Shown here: piece after piece, positions 1-13,646 of the stretch
Numbering within the stretch: position 1 is the stretch's first letter
How the letters are laid out: each line of letters begins with the position of its first letter
Assembly: GCA_003344405.1 (NCBI GenBank)
Contig: NOWV01000161.1
Span: 116,435-180,434, forward strand
Direction: 5' to 3'
From: Trichoplax sp. H2
Taxonomy: Eukaryota > Placozoa > Uniplacotomia > Trichoplacea
Length of the DNA: 64,000 nucleotides
Notes under the pieces: model-generated
What the model was told of the DNA's origin: nothing
Databases searched by the model: none
Seen by the model: only the letters and a program-made list of their open reading frames with translations
Translations under genes and position numbers: made by a program

Positions 1-1323
1 GCATAAATGTCAAATTTCACTTATGTTATCCGACGCCAATCGTAAGACTATCATCCACTAATTTCCTATCATCGTTAACCATTAATTGTCATTGTATTTC
101 TTGTTGATATCATCTGCATCCTTGCATTACCTGTAGAACATAATTCTATCCTAAGTTATTGGCGTAATACGCGCCAAGATAGTTAATATTTTATTGTAAA
201 CATAGAGGAAATTCCTACCAAAGTCTTTGTAATTTAGTAACAAAGCATAACTAATGCTAAACTTATCTTGTACCAAAACTGTACTGAATATCATTATATT
301 GTTGCTTAAAAAAGTTTCAGCATCTTCAAAATTATTAAAGTCATTCAAATCATAATGCTGAATGCAATGTTAACATGTCAGAAGTAAAATATAGTCGTAT
401 CCATAAATAATCGTAATTTTTAAAGGAGTACCGTAATACGGTATTAGAGTCACTTTATTCGTTCTGTATGAGTGAATAAAAGAACATTTATTTACTATAA
501 AGACCAATACGTGTTATGATTATTACTAATTAGAATTATCAATGCCGTCATTCATAACCTATCATGCAGAGTAAAACAAGAATTGTCGATTACATATTCA
601 GAGGAATAGCACACCAAAATGAATAGAATAAAATTAATTACTAACGCACGTAAAATGAATTGTAACTTCTACGTGGCATGGCTGAAAATACGGTCGTACT
701 ATGTTTGATGACCTTACATTAAAAGAATTACATATTCATGATTAATCCTAGCATAATGTTATCATTCAGAGAATATTGCTTTCTAGTTACATATCTCATA
801 CATCAAATAGGCAGTAACCTTCGACAAATATTATAAATATACAGGTTCATCTAGCAAACCTGCAAAATCGTAACACATTTCGAAGTACCCATCTAATAAT
901 TCCACTACAATAGGTTTAACCCTTGTACAAATGCTCAAGATATCCTCGGCACATTATTATTTAGTCGAACATACAAATTCTTTATTACGTTCTGTAGTAT
1001 GCAATTTTAAAGCATAAAGAGTTTTATCCAATTAACGCTTACAAAAATTTCAATCATCTACAACTTGTGAGTAGTGGTATTTAGGTAATTATACCATTTT
1101 AGGCTTTTCCTGTAATTAAAAGCATGCAACCAATAAATGCAAAATTGTAGAAAAAAGACCTTAAGTGATCAGACAATTTACAAAATTTTAAATTTTTATT
1201 GTGAATTCTATGACTTACCGCGTGCATATAACCAGTATCATAATATGCATCCCTATGAAAAATATGAAGGAAAAGTTTATTCTCGGGTTTACTACTACTT
1301 TGATTTGACTACTATAATCTCAC
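1..1323. other. intergenic flank, no gene recognised
   Basis: AT-rich sequence downstream of the prominin stop codon. The open frames here are short and low in complexity, and I could assign none of them to a family. A short plus-strand frame at 1137-1331 overlaps the last prominin exon in antisense and is best read as a shadow. Confidence 0.6.
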
Positions 1324-4300
1324 TTACATAGCGTTTTTGTCATAGGGATGCTCTTTTTCCATACGTCTATAATATTTCGCCAGCTTTACTCCAAATATAA
1401 TATTTGGTATGAAACAAATGGCGCATATTCCCACAGCACACCATACACCGTTCTACAATTGAGATATAAATTTTATGTGACATGTACCAATAATGTTACA
1501 ACAAAATAAAATTTAACATATCGTAAGCAAATCGGATTAATTGATTGAACCATTTCCAAAAATCACATACTATTGCATCTTGCAAGAAATCACAGACGAC
1601 GTTTACTGCATTGTCGTACACATTACGTAGAACAAAGCATTTGCCTACGTCGTTCGAAATCTACACGATAGAAATAAAATAGTATCACTTCTAACAATTA
1701 TAATAAATCAAAATTAACAAAGTGCATACCTATTAATTTATTTATGTTAAAAATAATACTGATCCTAAAATAACTACCTTGTTTTTAACATAGTTAGCAT
1801 ATTCTTTGGCTTCGTTACCGATTTGGGTTGCGATAGTTTTTACAAGCTAAATATTTCAAAATTGGATAGCATAAATTTGGTAAATAAATGTAAGATATTC
1901 AACACTAATTACGATATACTGCAACCAATCATTGTGATTTAAATGTGTTATACTGTACTTACGTTCTTAGCATCCGTATGAAAGCTGGCTTTTATGTAAT
2001 TATCGGCAACTTTAGCTCGATCTAATAATACCCTTATATCACTCTATATATAGATGAATGTAATCAAACTTTAAAACAAGGCAGTATTTACTCTACGAAG
2101 TTTTGTCATCATTACGCTTGAATCTATAATATAATATCTATTTAATTGTTGCAAGAAATTTTGCTTAATACAATACTAACCCTTAGAGCCATAATTTCTG
2201 TTTCTAGTTTGTTGACATTTGTTTGTAATGAAGTCTAATTATGATCAATAAAGTAATTAAAAGACTTAGGCGAAAATATATAGATAAGCTAGACTGTTCA
2301 CAACTATAATACTCGTATCATAATTTAGTACCTTCAATTGATTAATGGCAGCAACCTTCCCGGAATTTAAGATACGAAGTTCTTGTGCAACTTGTCGAAC
2401 ATCATTAGCAACGCTCTGAATAAAAGTACCAGCACAACAATTTTAATCAATTATGTAAGCTAACCATCCTTATTTTGTAAACATTGTATACGGTTAACTG
2501 CCAATATACAAGCAGTAGAGCTATTATTCTGATACAATAGCAAGCTAACTACTAAACTTACGGTGGAATTTGTATCAGCTTCTAGTCTATTAGCGTAATC
2601 CACTAAATTGATCGAAGTAGTTCTTATCGACAGCTACAAATAGCAAAAAAAGAAGCCGAAACAATGAGGTCACAAAATCGTTGACTTTAATTACGTTGAA
2701 GTTTCCCAAACAAATAACATTTAAAGCTTACTATAGCGTCAATTTCAGTAGTATTAATTTTAGTAGCATTATTATTCAGACTCTCTTGCAGAGTTCGATT
2801 ATTCTGACTACTCAGAAGTGTTATATTAGGCGTTGGAATGACTATTTTGTCCACTTCAGCAGTTATATTCGGAAGGAGCTGTAAAAAAGATTTTAAAAAA
2901 TTTACGACAATAAATTAAACTACCTGAAAAGTATCTATCCGTTATGTAAGTTATCTTTAAAATTCTAAAATTTTACCCTTTGAATATCTAATTCTTTGGT
3001 AATGTTAAAGCGATAGGCTAAAAGAAATGTTGAATATAGCGAGTTATCCTTTTGGCATTCACTGTTAATTTGCAACGATAAGAAAAAAGAAATCAGATAT
3101 ATATAAAAATAAAGTTAATTATAATCAGATTAAAAGGCATACTTCAGGATTCTGGTAGCGGTCAGAGGAATAGTATCGTTTTGTAATAAAAATCCAGCGA
3201 TGGGATAGCCACCCCAAACAGTTTCATTATCAATTACCTGTAATTTATAGCAAAAAACTAGTTAGTGATAGCATGTATATGGTGATAAAGGCATGAATAA
3301 AACACTGTAGTATTATCCTATGTGCTATAACTAGCTAGTAAATGATTCAATGGCAAGCAGAATCGAACCTGTCTGTAGATACTACCATTCTTGATTGGGT
3401 GGCAAGCAGCCCGCTGCATATTACCACCAATCATGAAGAAAGATGCGTTAATGAACAGGTAAAAGAATGCGAATATAAACATTAGCCCTACGCTCCTGTA
3501 ACATGAGAATGATAAATTCTTAATTGAAACTAATGTAAAAATAAAAATTATTTGCTGGATAAATATATTAACAACTTACGCCATTAAGAAGATGCCGCCA
3601 GCATTTGACATTAAACCGCGTTCAGTCGGTGCAGCATCGGCCTTACGTCCAAGTATTCCAAAGAATAATCCAAGGATAATCAAACCAGGGAATAGCATAA
3701 GGATACCGCTGTAAACCATATATCCAGCTACCCTGTGGAGTCAACACAATAATTGTGATATGCATAAATTGTCGGTATTTAATTAAAATACAAATCAATC
3801 GGGAGTACTGTACTACAGACACGGTTAAGCGGTATAAGAATTTAGTTAACCTTTGTCTTAATATTTCCTTAAACAATGATTCAAGATAAAATTTATTGGA
3901 TAATCAGATGTTTTAGGCACTTACACGTATACATCATACTCCTTTTTCTCTTTCTGAAGTGCATTGATCGCTGGATTCACGTAACTCGTTATATTGAACT
4001 ATTCCCATAGGAATCAGAATATTGATAGTAAGAAATAGACTAATAAAACTGCTAATATATGAACACACGTACAAAATCGTATTATCTTACGTTTCTAATG
4101 AAAGATATATAGGATAAAGCAGATCTTCGAATAGTGTCCAAACTCGTTAACTGAGTGGAGATTTCTGTAGCCATAAAATAGTATATATACATTATTAATG
4201 TTGAATTGACAATAAACAATTAATAGATAAATTATTTTCAAGCATATCATACTTTGCCTAGCACTCTTCGTTTCATTTACGACTTGTTTTGGAATCTTTG

Positions 4301-7300
4301 CAGTACGATTATTGATCTAGTAAATAAAAAAGATATTCACTTTATTATTAAGCAATAGGAATGACATAAAAAAGTAAAATTTTTTAAATACCTCTCCACT
4401 AATCTTTAACGGCTGCCGATCAGATACATTCTTGATTACATCAGATACGGGCTGTAAGCTTGGCATCTATCCATAATTAAATTTATTTCAAATATTAGTT
4501 TGCAAAATCAAATAAAAATGATCCGTCAATCCTAACAACAATAATTAATTAATGGATTATATATATATGAATAGGATTAGCTCCAATACTAATAAAATAA
4601 AGCACAAAATAATCCATCTTTATCATAAAGTTTAAAATTTAATAAAACAATTCAATTGACGTCGTAGTAATTAAATAGTAAAATAAACGATAATTGATAT
4701 TGCAAGAATACAAAAAATACAGTTTTACACCTAAGCTTCTTAATGTCATGATTTTTACCTTCGAAGCATCAAAGATTACGAATAAACTCGAAATGTTAAA
4801 TTGAACGGAACTGCTGCACGAACAGGCTGTTTCAAGTCGAGTAAGGTTTGCCTTAATAGCGTTTATCGTAATGTTCAATTCAGTCATATTAGCATTGAGT
4901 TGAGATAATTGTGAATTAATTTTCTGCAAAGTCATATTGGCCGCAATATTATCTACAATGAATATAAATTAATCATAAATTAATTTGTAGCACTTTTAAA
5001 ATAGCTTATAGCAACTATATAAGAGGATTAGTATAATTATTAGCGTTAATAATTTCAAAATACCACTTGATAGTTGTGTTAAAATTTGAACTACTGGATC
5101 TGTTCTATTCTGAATCATTCCTTTTAAGGGAATACCAACCGTAGTCTCAATACCTGTGGTGATAGTTATCAAATTATATATACATGAATTAGTTATTAAT
5201 GAACAACATTTAAAAAATAATTTTTTTTAAGTCAATTACCGCTGTCGCTGATATATCTTCTAACTCTGCTCATGGTAATGTTGAAATCATTGTCCAATAA
5301 AATTGTGAATTGCTAGAAAAATTAAATAGGTATTTTCTCGGTTACTTTAAACGGCCACCGATGAAATAGAATTAATCACCAGTAGTAGCCGTAAGATGTA
5401 CTTATAATTGGAAGAAGTCGATACGATGGATGGTGAATTAGGGTTAATTAATACGTCATGTAATTTCAACCTTGTACTTGTACATGTATGTATGTATAAT
5501 ACACTGTAGCTAATTTATTTTAAAGTTGATTTTATCTATTCAAAATTTTTTTCTTAAATCACGAAATATTCAGACAGCTTACATTTGATGTAACAGTTTG
5601 ATAGTTAGTAACATCCACCAAACCATTTCGGAGGGTTACGTCAACTTTCTGTACAGTTTCCGCTAATTGAGCGGAACTCAGAAAGCAGGTAATAGCTCCA
5701 CCGCTAAAAGAGTAGACAAAATGCATAATATACATTCATTATAGAAAATCTAGGCGATATCGTCATAATGTACGAAATTAAATTAAAAAATTATTTTTTA
5801 TAGTCTATTAAGTAACGAGAGAAAGCTATAAGCAGGTCTAAATTAACTCAAAACACTTTTAACATCGATTATAATTATTGAAAATATTGACATAATCATT
5901 TATTACTGTTTTGATAAAATGCATGATTAATAAGTTAATTTACGAGTGGTAAATGATAATAGCAAACAAGAAAATTGCTAAAGCTACAGTATAATACAGT
6001 ATTTGAATACAGTATCAGCTGGGGTTAACCTATTACTCTCACAGATGATTATTTCCAACGGACAAAAATCAACATTAAATTAACATTGCAATGGATAGCA
6101 TACTGTGCAATGCGTTAGCATAGCACTTAGACTGTACTGTACATCATTTAAAAGAGAAGAGTGCAGGCAAATAAACTAGCCCATAACAAGATAGGTCACT
6201 AAATATAAGTACTGTACTGTACGTTATACCGTAAACTTATAATTAATATGAACTTACATTGCTAGGAGGGAAAATATTACTAAAAATATGCCATAACAGA
6301 TTCCTTTGCATCTAAAATTCTTTCCTCTGGCTTGCATCATTTCGCTACCACACATTCCACAACAGCGTAGTGTACAGAAAGTGATACCAACTATAACGAA
6401 TGTAAAAGCAGCAACAATACCGATACCACCAAGAATTGCGAAAACAAGCTCGTAATGGATAATCTGTTATAATGGTCATTTTTTTGTTAAAACAAGGTTG
6501 ATTAATTTCAAAATATGAAACAGCCTAGAAAACGTTTGAGTATACAGTACTAACTGTACAAAAAAATTAATTGTAATAACCGATTAGATAATTTTTCATT
6601 ATGTCGATAAATTTATTGGTGAAAAAACTGTGATTTTCTAATATTACCAATAGTACGAGTACAAGTCAGTAAGAGACTGATATTATATAGAAAGAGTCAC
6701 TTTTTCAAGTAGTACTTGATTAAATTTTAAATCAATTAAACAAAATATGGTTTTTCAATCGTTCAATAGATCCATGTACTGTACTACATGACCCGCGTTG
6801 GCTGATTTCAATTGTGCCCTTACCTTCTCGTAATTCAAATCCCAAACAGCCTGAAGTTGTGAAGTTGTCCGTGCTTTAATCAATTCACGGAGGACACCTA
6901 GGTATTAATAAAGTAAGCAAGACAGCATTATTATACAGTAGTAGAAGTAATGTACATTGCATGATTATTGATCTTTAAAATATCGTGGTATATAGATATA
7001 CCGCAAGCATACCAGGAATAATTTGGTTAGTATTAACAGAAAAAGACATTGTTGTTTTTCACTATTATAATAATATCACGGCGAATGCTCTAAAAATAAT
7101 AATCGTCTCCACTTAACACTGGATAATCAATGTGTCGTTTGTCGTTTGATATTTCATTCTATAGCCCAAACTTTGTGTTGTACTCAATGCGGATGGACAT
7201 GATTACTGTAGAATATTACAATACTATCATTTTATTAGCTTTATTAGGGCTTGCTAAGGTCCTAGCTGTAGTTATCTTCAAAACTGTTTGCTAAATTAAT

Positions 7301-8984
7301 ATACGTAAAGAGTCAGATAGGTTAACAGATCTACCAAATATTGTCATCATGCTTTTCATCTGCTCCTGCTAATGCTAGGGTAAAGTAATGAATACTTCTA
7401 ACTGACTCTTGACATTCTGGGCAGTACTGTAAGATGATACGGGGGGGGGGGGTTATGTCAGCATTCTATATCGGAATAGAAATTTTAAAATTAAACCAAT
7501 TTATGAATGCCACCATACTCAATGTACATTTCACAGCAACTTGGCGTAGCCTAACATCACATTTAAGCGACACATGATTCCCTGCGCGAAGATAATTTGT
7601 CTTCAAAAGCAATCAATATTGAATTTCAATTTTCTACCTTCAAAATTAAATTTTTTTGAGAGTATAGAAAAGGATTTTAGATGTCCAGTATGAAGATTGA
7701 TAAAGAATAACATTTATTATTATTATCATCCCGATCGGGGACAGACATCACTTTAACTTTATTATCCATCAATTTTTTTTCTTTTCTGTCCCGACGTAAC
7801 CACAATTCGTCATTTATAAACAAAGTCTCGTTAACATGTTAACATCCTCCAGCTTCAACACTTTCATATTCAGTTTGATACTAATTCATAGACAAAGGAT
7901 TGGGTCAGACAGTGTATATGGATAGAAAGCCGGCGAAATCAAGTCGGTTGCTATATTGCACACTAGACAAGGACATTTTTTTATTCATGTTGTCGATCAG
8001 GAGAAAACATTTCTAATTAACGTGGAAATGTACAGGAGTGTAGAAAGGAATCAACTTCTGCTGATGTCAAATAAGCAAATATTCATCACAATAGAACGCC
8101 AAGATTACTTTCAATAGTGGACGGACAAATATCGTATACTTATTAAAAACGTGATCCAACAGTAATTAAGTACTGTATAGTCAATTGTGGTGGCCGGATA
8201 TCAGTATGTTTATGTCTACTAATGAAATGATTTTATCATTGGGATCACAATTGCAGTTTTACTCCTGTATGTACGCGTACAGTTGCTAACCTTCTCTTAC
8301 CAACAAATGCAACAGAATCTGCTATATTGGTTGGTAAAAAATAGATTTGTTATTTAATTCTTGAGATCAAAGTAATATCCAATTGGATGAAAGGTCAACA
8401 ATGTCAATAACAACAACATTAAAGATAAATCAATGATGATTTCGATGTCAAAGTGGATCGATCTTGGCCCTCTCAAAAATGAATTCATTTCTACTGTATG
8501 AAACCAGTCATTTCACTAGTCCTGAATCAAATAATCAAATCGATTCTAATTGTAGTCATTGTGAAATGAAGAGGAAAATGGCAATTGTACTAAGGAACTC
8601 GCTTGCAAGATGATCATTTGGTCATTTAGGTTGATGACTAGGAATTAGGGATGGATATTCAGTATTGATATTGTACTTACCGTAAGGCAATTCTTGAGTA
8701 TGGATGGCATTGATAAATCCACGAGCGATATTATAAAAAAAAGCCATGCCAGTTTCCAATGGAGTTGTGGCAGTATTGGTCACGATTTGATCCTGAGTCG
8801 GTAACTTGGAAAAGAGTGAGCTGGAAGATGAAGTGGTTATGGTAGTCGTATTGGCTGTCATGCTATTGCCACTTGGAGGAGTTGTGGCTCCTGTCGATTG
8901 TCCTAAGCTCAATGTCGCTAACAAGGACAGTGTTAGCAGGGCATGAAAATAAAATGGTTGCATTTCGCTTGATTTCAATGGCAA
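1324..8984 (-). CDS. PROM: prominin (CD133 family) five-pass membrane glycoprotein
   Basis: Prominins sit in plasma-membrane protrusions such as microvilli and cilia and bind cholesterol. I placed 23 coding exons, all with GT..AG introns and consistent phase: 8984-8681, 6897-6824, 6463-6258, 5703-5583, 5312-5240, 5153-5064, 4952-4759, 4466-4392, 4316-4253, 4164-4091, 3998-3925, 3732-3580, 3495-3369, 3237-3143, 3061-2977, 2878-2732, 2633-2562, 2415-2332, 2234-2181, 2043-1963, 1846-1778, 1660-1571, 1452-1324. The product is about 844 aa (human prominin-1 has 865). Seen: a signal peptide in the first 30 residues; TM1 near 132-155, followed by a Cys-rich turn (CTLRCCGMCG); TM2 near 181-203; TM3 near 453-477; the motif RGLMSNAGGIF before TM4 (family: RG-x-SN-x-GG-x-F); a last TM ending in GVKLAKYYRRM, nearly identical to vertebrate prominins; two large extracellular loops rich in N-x-S/T. 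Translation may start at Met1 or Met8. The donor after exon 13 is GTTCG, which is atypical. Confidence 0.95.
7441..7452. repeat. G12 homopolymer run in prominin intron 1
   Basis: Twelve consecutive G in a very AT-rich intron. Similar long runs occur as C12 followed by A7 near 9678-9696 and C8-ACC-A7 near 49099-49115. They are probably simple-sequence tracts prone to slippage. Confidence 0.9.
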
Positions 8985-11900
8985 TCAGAAATATAATTAT
9001 AATAATGACTAAAATAACTGTTGGATTGAGGCTTGAATACGCGTCGACTGGCTTTCTCTCTTGTTATCGGCTCTGTTGGTCTAACGTCGAGCAAGACACA
9101 AAATAATGTTTTTTCCTCTTAGTAAACTTTTTACTTTCTTTCACTACCGGTCGTCTACCGTTTAGCACAGCTTTTCTTCACTAGAAACGATATCCAATAA
9201 TGTGGGAAATGGCCCGTAAAATTCAATGAGGACAAGGAATTTTCTTGCAAGTTTTTAGGCCGCCACTGTCACTTTGCCCAATTTAGCTTAATGACGTTTT
9301 CACTCGTTTCCTTCTTCTAGTGTACACTTGCGTAGTTGATTCCGAGATTGAAGACTGAGGCGTTATATAGCGCTCGTTACTACGTCGTTACATTCCAATG
9401 ACAACACGAGCGCTAGTGTGTCTGACGGTCTGTAGGGACAGTACAGTGGACACGATCTAAATTTATACTATGACGTCTTGGACAGGACAGTACAGTACAC
9501 TGTAAAATTCACTTCATGTACTGTACACTGTACACTGAGTGGACAACTGTGTTGTGTTCCATTGTCGTATACGCTTGACACCGTAACGCTGCTTCAGTCA
9601 CACTGTGTTTGTCACTACCGTAATTCAACGTGCATGCCGTACGTCATGGTGCAACGGGCAAGGGGTATAAAAGTCCACCCCCCCCCCCCAAAAAAAGATC
9701 AGCGTGTTGGAAGCTCGCTTTGCCTGACTGAATTACCAATTCTGTCTATCATCACTAGGTGAAAACTGAATTTTTTACATGGCATTGCCCCAATTGTATC
9801 TCCCCATCGCTGCCTAGGCTATTAAATTACTGTGCAGTGCAGCAGAGTTGATTTTCCTTTCCGCCTTTCTTTCTATCGACTTAGATACCGCGATAACATA
9901 CAGTACTCTAGTAGTACCATGCGACTCCACTTTCTACTGTATGCTGAACAGGACTGTCCCAACCCCCAATCCATTGTCTGTACTACACTGAATTCATTTG
10001 ATCAACTACCGGCTGTATCCATAGTCTAAAGTAAAGAGAACTATATCAACTATGACGTAATTCTTGAGCGATCGTCAGAGAAGCTAAAAGAAACTTTTCT
10101 CGAACTTTTCAATCCTTTTTTGAGGGGGGCATGATATACAAATTGGCTGATTGCAAGAACACAGTGTGCTAACTATTGTAGACTGGGCAGACTTGGTCCA
10201 CGACGATAGGGATGCATGGACACCGACTCTAATAGGGTACGATGACTCCAGTCCTAAACAACAGCATGACTTTGCAACTGAAAAATGGAGTTGAATACAG
10301 TGCTGTACCATCTCCATCAATTCCTCATTTGTAAAGATTTGATTGATAGGATGATAACGATAGAGTGAATAGGAGGAGATGCAGAGAAAAATGGACATAG
10401 TGCGAGCAAATATGGAATAATAATAACATCATCATTATTATAATAAGCGCTAGCATGAAGTCCATGACGTCATCTGCTTCGCCTAGGGCGGTATTTGAAC
10501 TAATATTATTATTTTATTAGCAGTGCGCGGGTGCTATAAAATTCCATTCAAAAATGGATGCCTCCATATACAAGACTGGGATATAATATGATAGAGTATC
10601 CATCGAGAAGAACATCTATCAATTAGATATTTTACTCCCTCCCTGTCTGCCTGCCTCTCCTGCCCAAGTAGGCGCTCTGCTAATTTAAACCAATGCATCG
10701 TGTTTGTAGAAGCTTGCTTTGCTTGCAATGGCGTGCATCGATAATAAATTACTGTAGAATGAATCCACGCACCTTAAATGACACCAATCTTGCGTCTGCA
10801 AATAGAAAATAGCAATAATAACCTTGGTATGTCCATATTCAGAAATAGCTATTTCCAACCATAAAATCCCGATGAACAGTCCTATTATCCCAGTTGGACT
10901 ATCCCATAGATGACATCATAGATTGAATAGGTTAGGTAAAAGTCCTTTTAAAAACACCTGCTGCGCGCAACCTTCAGTAAAAATCAATGTCAATACAGCA
11001 TGCTGAAAGGCATAGCAATCCAGTCTAGTAATAGGATTACCAACGAGATAGGCACTGCAAGGCACGGGTGTGGCAAGAAACAAATAAATAAAGAGTAATT
11101 GTCTAAAATATTGACATTATGATCCAACTGCACACAACTTGTACTGTACATTATAGTGCATAAAGACAGTTACGTAATTTGAACCCATAGGGGACAGCTA
11201 CTCGTGGTATACTATGCCTGAGATAGAGGTAGACTAGGCCTACATAATTGTATTTTATCAACATAGGTTACGGAAGAAATCAAAGTGGGTGTGCTAGACA
11301 TCCAACTCTACCTTATACACTTTTTAATCTAAACTACGGTATTGTTCATATTGGCGATAGCCTGTGGCGGTGGATATCATATCAGATCATCAATAAATAC
11401 TGTAATTTCTGCCAACATGTGTTATGCACGTACTGTATTTGGACGCTTAACCTGTGCATAAGTAGCAGTAACAATCATAGTATGCACTTTCTAATCTAAA
11501 TTAGAGACATAAAGTAATCTATGGCATTTATCCATATTGACGATGGCTGGTAGAGTGAATACCGTACCGAATCAGAAATCAATAATTCCACTCTAGACTA
11601 GTGCGTAGTATTCGTTTACACAAGCATCGTGATTTACGTATATATCAACAGAAATGAATACCATCAACAATTTCTACACCCACAAGATAGATCCTCTCTA
11701 GACTGCAATTAAACTAAATGATGGATAGAATCATCTAAAATCTGTAAAGACTATTTACTTCCATAAAAATACATGCTTTATTTGATTTGCAAGGCCACAT
11801 GTCCCTTTATAAACTAATTTCAATCATTAGCCATAATGATAGCTGATAATCGTGGCTAATAGTAGGTTAGTGTCCGCAATTACATTGTTCAAGAGATTCA

Positions 11901-13646
11901 AAATAGCTACATGATCGTAAATGATAGCATGCCCAAAAGTGGATTACAATCTTGACAATAAGTCATTGTTCAAGCTAGAGTAGTATTACATAGAATATCG
12001 AAAATAATTCCCTGCTATTAAAATGTTGGACTTTCACTGCATCGTTATTTATAACTTTCTAAAAGTGTCGATTACTTTCCAATACAGATACTTGTTATTT
12101 CTTATTTCTACTAACCCAACATAACCAAAACATGACAATGAAAATATTATTCCTTTGATCATGCATGTCCGATGAACTAAAAAAACATATTGGAGATTTA
12201 CAACTAAGAAATAAGTAAGTCTATATAACCATGAAATGATTTCTCTAACATAAAGTTATGATGCCATAATAGAATGCGTAAATATCTTTTCATATCTCTA
12301 TTAAAGTATAAAATGAACATTAACATAAACAGTTAGACCATATGTAGTAAAAATCGATCAACAAATAGAATCGGCCTGATATAAAAAATAGATGATAATA
12401 AGTTCATTAATTTACTGTACTAGTAAGGAATATTCCTTCAATATCCTCACCCAAATCATCAATAACTATCAAATATCTATAAATAGAAAGCTCAATTGTC
12501 ATCAACTGTACGACTGAGCGATCTCCCACCATCTGCTGCTAATCGTTTACTAAACACCTACTCAGAAAAACATTAAAATAATTATGGTTACCTTGTTCAA
12601 GAAATTACATCATAGAAATACACAAACGGCCTTTAACTAAAATGAGAAGCACCTATAGTGTAGTCTTCAACTTAACATAAAGAGCTAAATAGTTGACCAG
12701 ACTGATGGATCTTATATCTCACAGTGAATAATGTAAATAAAGATATTTGTCAACACTATAACATAAGTTCATGATCGACTATAATGTACAAATTATTGGT
12801 AACAACAATTTTAATTTAGAATACAATATCCTATTGTATATATCGTCTATTCATTTAATCGCAGTGCAAATATATTTCGTAGTAAAAATTTATTGTATAA
12901 CTTGGTATCGTAGATATCCTCTACGTGATTTAACCTGAATCAATCAAGACTAATTCAGAAACGTATGCCATTAGCCTAACAGTAAATTATAAGCTACATA
13001 TTGAAACTAAGGCTAACTTTCTTCTCCTCTATAGTAGATTACATCATTCCCACTTATCATTATCCTCACCATCATTTCAACTTATTTATAAATTGCAATA
13101 ATGTGAAAAATAATAAAAAGAATTGACAATGCATAAAGTATTTGTCACCTTTGCTAATTTTGTTATTTTTTACTCAATCCTGGCATGATTCCATTAGCAT
13201 GAAAGAGCCCATTTTTGATCGATATCTTAATTTCTATTATTTGATTGGTTACGTATTTTAATTTTGTTGATAATTTCAGATGCAGCTATGAGTTATGAAG
13301 TAATCAATTCCATAAGAAGACTCAGAGTAAGAATCAAAATCAAAAATAAAGCTTTCTTAAAGTCTAAACCAAATTCTGTATGCATATATCTAATTTGTAA
13401 TTTGAAATTAATTTATTGTGCCTAAATTTATTATAAATACATGTTCATCTAGTCATAACTAATTCACCTTTATACCCGATATGATAGCATCAGGATGAAA
13501 AATGACCATTCTATTCTGTCAAAACATCAGATAAAAATGCTATTGTAATATATTTAATAAGCAACAAGGCTAGTTTACTCCATTAATCTCAAATAGCTTA
13601 TAATCAATCATTCTATGTCATCCCCTTAATATAATCATTAGTTCAA
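8985..13646. other. prominin upstream region and gene-poor interval
   Basis: Contains the presumed prominin promoter (8985-9450), a GTAC-palindrome cluster (9436-9541), a C12A7 tract (9678-9696) and a pair of diverged direct repeats (about 11320-11400 and 11490-11590, sharing the words TCTAAACTA/TCTAAATTA and CATATTGGCGATAGC-like text). Open frames up to 104 codons occur, but none has recognisable family motifs. I see no convincing gene. Confidence 0.5.
9436..9541. repeat. GTAC-rich palindrome cluster upstream of prominin
   Basis: Repeated GTAC, CAGTAC and CACTGTA words overlap to form several small inverted repeats about 450-560 bp before the prominin start codon. This is one of the clusters seen upstream of many genes in the window. 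Its function is unknown. Confidence 0.75.

Noticed and set aside
2681-2884. 67-codon plus-strand open frame
   Set aside because: It is antisense to prominin exon 16, which fits the phase chain and the family on the minus strand.
9478-9762. 94-codon plus-strand open frame with a TATA-like word (GGGTATAAAAGTCC) near 9664
   Set aside because: It reads through the GTAC cluster and the C12A7 tract. No plus-strand gene follows, so the TATA match is probably chance.
10084-10398. 104-codon minus-strand open frame
   Set aside because: It starts with Met and has several Cys, but I find no homology, no signal and no neighbouring exon in phase.
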